Shown piece after piece: positions 14,674 through 15,471 of a stretch of DNA of 15,471 nt (positions are counted from its first letter, which is position 1; each line of letters starts with the position of its first letter). Location of the stretch: contig CAJXIS010000008.1 of assembly GCA_913054115.1 (NCBI GenBank), forward strand, positions 1 through 15,471, in the 5' to 3' direction. The translations under genes were made by a program, and so were the position numbers. A model generated the notes under the pieces. That model saw only the letters and a list, made by a program, of their open reading frames with translations, did no database searches and was not told where the DNA came from. Source of the DNA: an uncultured Acidimicrobiaceae bacterium (GTDB lineage: Bacteria; Actinomycetota; Acidimicrobiia; Acidimicrobiales; MedAcidi-G1).

Positions 14674-15471
14674 GTGCGTTGTGAGGTCGTCGCCGTCGGG
14701 ACGGAGTTGCTGCTGGGGCAGATCGTCGACACTAACTCGGCGTGGATCGGCGAACGGTTGGCCCTGGCCGGCATCGACTGCCATCGGCACACGGCCGTGG
14801 GCGACAACCGTGAGCGCATGCTGGCGGCGTTCCACGAGGCGCTCGGGCGCTCCGACGCCGTGATCGTGACCGGGGGGCTGGGCCCCACGCAGGACGACAT
14901 CACCCGGGAGGTCGTGGCCGAGGTCATGGGCGTCGAGATGGTGCGCGATCCGGAGATCGTGGCGGCCATCGAGTCCCGGTTCTCGGGGCGTGGCAGGGAG
15001 ATGCCGGCCAACAACCTGCGCCAGGCGGATGTGCCCGTGGGGGCGACGGCCATCCCCGAGATGCCGGGGACCGCACCGGGCCTGGTGTGCCCGATCGGCG
15101 ACCCGGTCGGGGGAAAGGTGCTCTATGCGGTGCCTGGCGTGCCGTGGGAGATGAAGGCCATGCTCGAGGGCACGGTGCTTCCCGACCTGCGTCGCCGGGC
15201 CGGCAGCGACGCTGTCATCCGCTCGCGGGTCCTGCGCACGTGGGGCCGCTCGGAGTCGGGGCTGGCCGAGGTGCTGGCCGACGAGATCGACCGCCTCGAC
15301 GCCGAGGGCGGCCCCACGCTGGCGTTCCTCGCCAGCGGCATGGAGGGCCTCAAGGTCCGCATCACCGCCAAGGGTGCCGACGAGGACGAGGTGGCGGCGG
15401 TCCTCGCCGACGAGGAGGCCCGGGTGCGGGAGATCGTCGGGCCGATCGTGTTCGGGGTCGACGACCAGAAC
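14674..15471 (+). CDS. cinA: CinA family protein, N-terminal part; 3' end outside window
   Basis: The frame opens at a GTG at 14674 and is still open at the window edge, giving 266 residues of a family usually a little over 400. The MoaB/MogA-like N-terminal domain is unmistakable: EVVAVGTELLLGQIVDTNSAWI at the start, then TGGLGPTQDDITRE (about residues 69-82), MPGTAPGLVCP and YAVPGVPWEMKAML. A middle domain begins near residue 180 (LRTWGRSESGLAEVL). The C-terminal nicotinamide mononucleotide deamidase (PncC) domain, if present, lies outside. By family knowledge CinA has ADP-ribose pyrophosphatase and NMN deamidase activity in pyridine nucleotide salvage and was first linked to competence. 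GGAG at 14665-14668, 5 nt before the GTG, supports the start. pgsA ends 22 nt upstream. Confidence 0.94.
   Translation, partial: MRCEVVAVGTELLLGQIVDTNSAWIGERLALAGIDCHRHTAVGDNRERMLAAFHEALGRSDAVIVTGGLGPTQDDITREVVAEVMGVEMVRDPEIVAAIESRFSGRGREMPANNLRQADVPVGATAIPEMPGTAPGLVCPIGDPVGGKVLYAVPGVPWEMKAMLEGTVLPDLRRRAGSDAVIRSRVLRTWGRSESGLAEVLADEIDRLDAEGGPTLAFLASGMEGLKVRITAKGADEDEVAAVLADEEARVREIVGPIVFGVDDQN

Noticed and set aside
1..15471. CRISPR repeats, tRNA/rRNA genes, transposases, integrases or prophage genes.
   Set aside because: No spaced direct repeats, no cloverleaf or rRNA-like sequence and no recombinase motifs were seen on either strand by reading; a computational scan was not possible.

Overview
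The window is a compact, high-GC, almost gap-free stretch of bacterial chromosome. All thirteen genes lie on the + strand. The order pnp - M16 peptidase - dapB ... dapA - rnj - ftsK ... rimO - pgsA - cinA is a housekeeping arrangement well known in Actinobacteria. Strong G/C bias at third codon positions, GTG starts and TAnnnT boxes sitting just upstream of start codons (a leaderless-mRNA pattern) all fit that phylum. A deep-branching actinobacterial class such as Acidimicrobiia is my guess, but no marker in the window proves it.

Region 1 (1-4254): the C-terminal part of polynucleotide phosphorylase (RNA decay), a zinc M16 peptidase, dapB (dihydrodipicolinate reductase) and a SURF1-family cytochrome oxidase assembly protein, each separated by a few to about 50 bases. 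Region 2 (4286-7480): a small winged-helix-like actinobacterial protein overlapping dapA by 4 nt, then dapA and ribonuclease J. DapA and DapB catalyse consecutive steps of the diaminopimelate/lysine pathway. PNPase and RNase J are two major RNA-decay nucleases. Region 3 (7586-10036): ftsK, the septal DNA translocase, with its own candidate promoter.

Region 4 (10037-11830) is the accessory part: a two-gene AbiE-like (type IV) toxin-antitoxin module, with an AbiEi-type winged-helix antitoxin followed by an AbiEii-type nucleotidyltransferase toxin. It has less biased codon use, a classical Shine-Dalgarno leader and a 39-bp concentric dyad just upstream that is a good candidate operator. Region 5 (11831-15471): a Ca2+/cation antiporter of the CaCA family, rimO (ribosomal protein S12 methylthiotransferase), pgsA (phosphatidylglycerophosphate synthase family, overlapping rimO by 4 nt) and the start of cinA, which runs off the window.

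I see no rRNA, tRNA, CRISPR array, insertion sequence or prophage gene. No wholly undescribed system is evident. The most interesting parts are the toxin-antitoxin module with its dyad, the repeated leaderless promoter motif, the acidic/RG-rich tail of PNPase and the unexplained small gene coupled to dapA.
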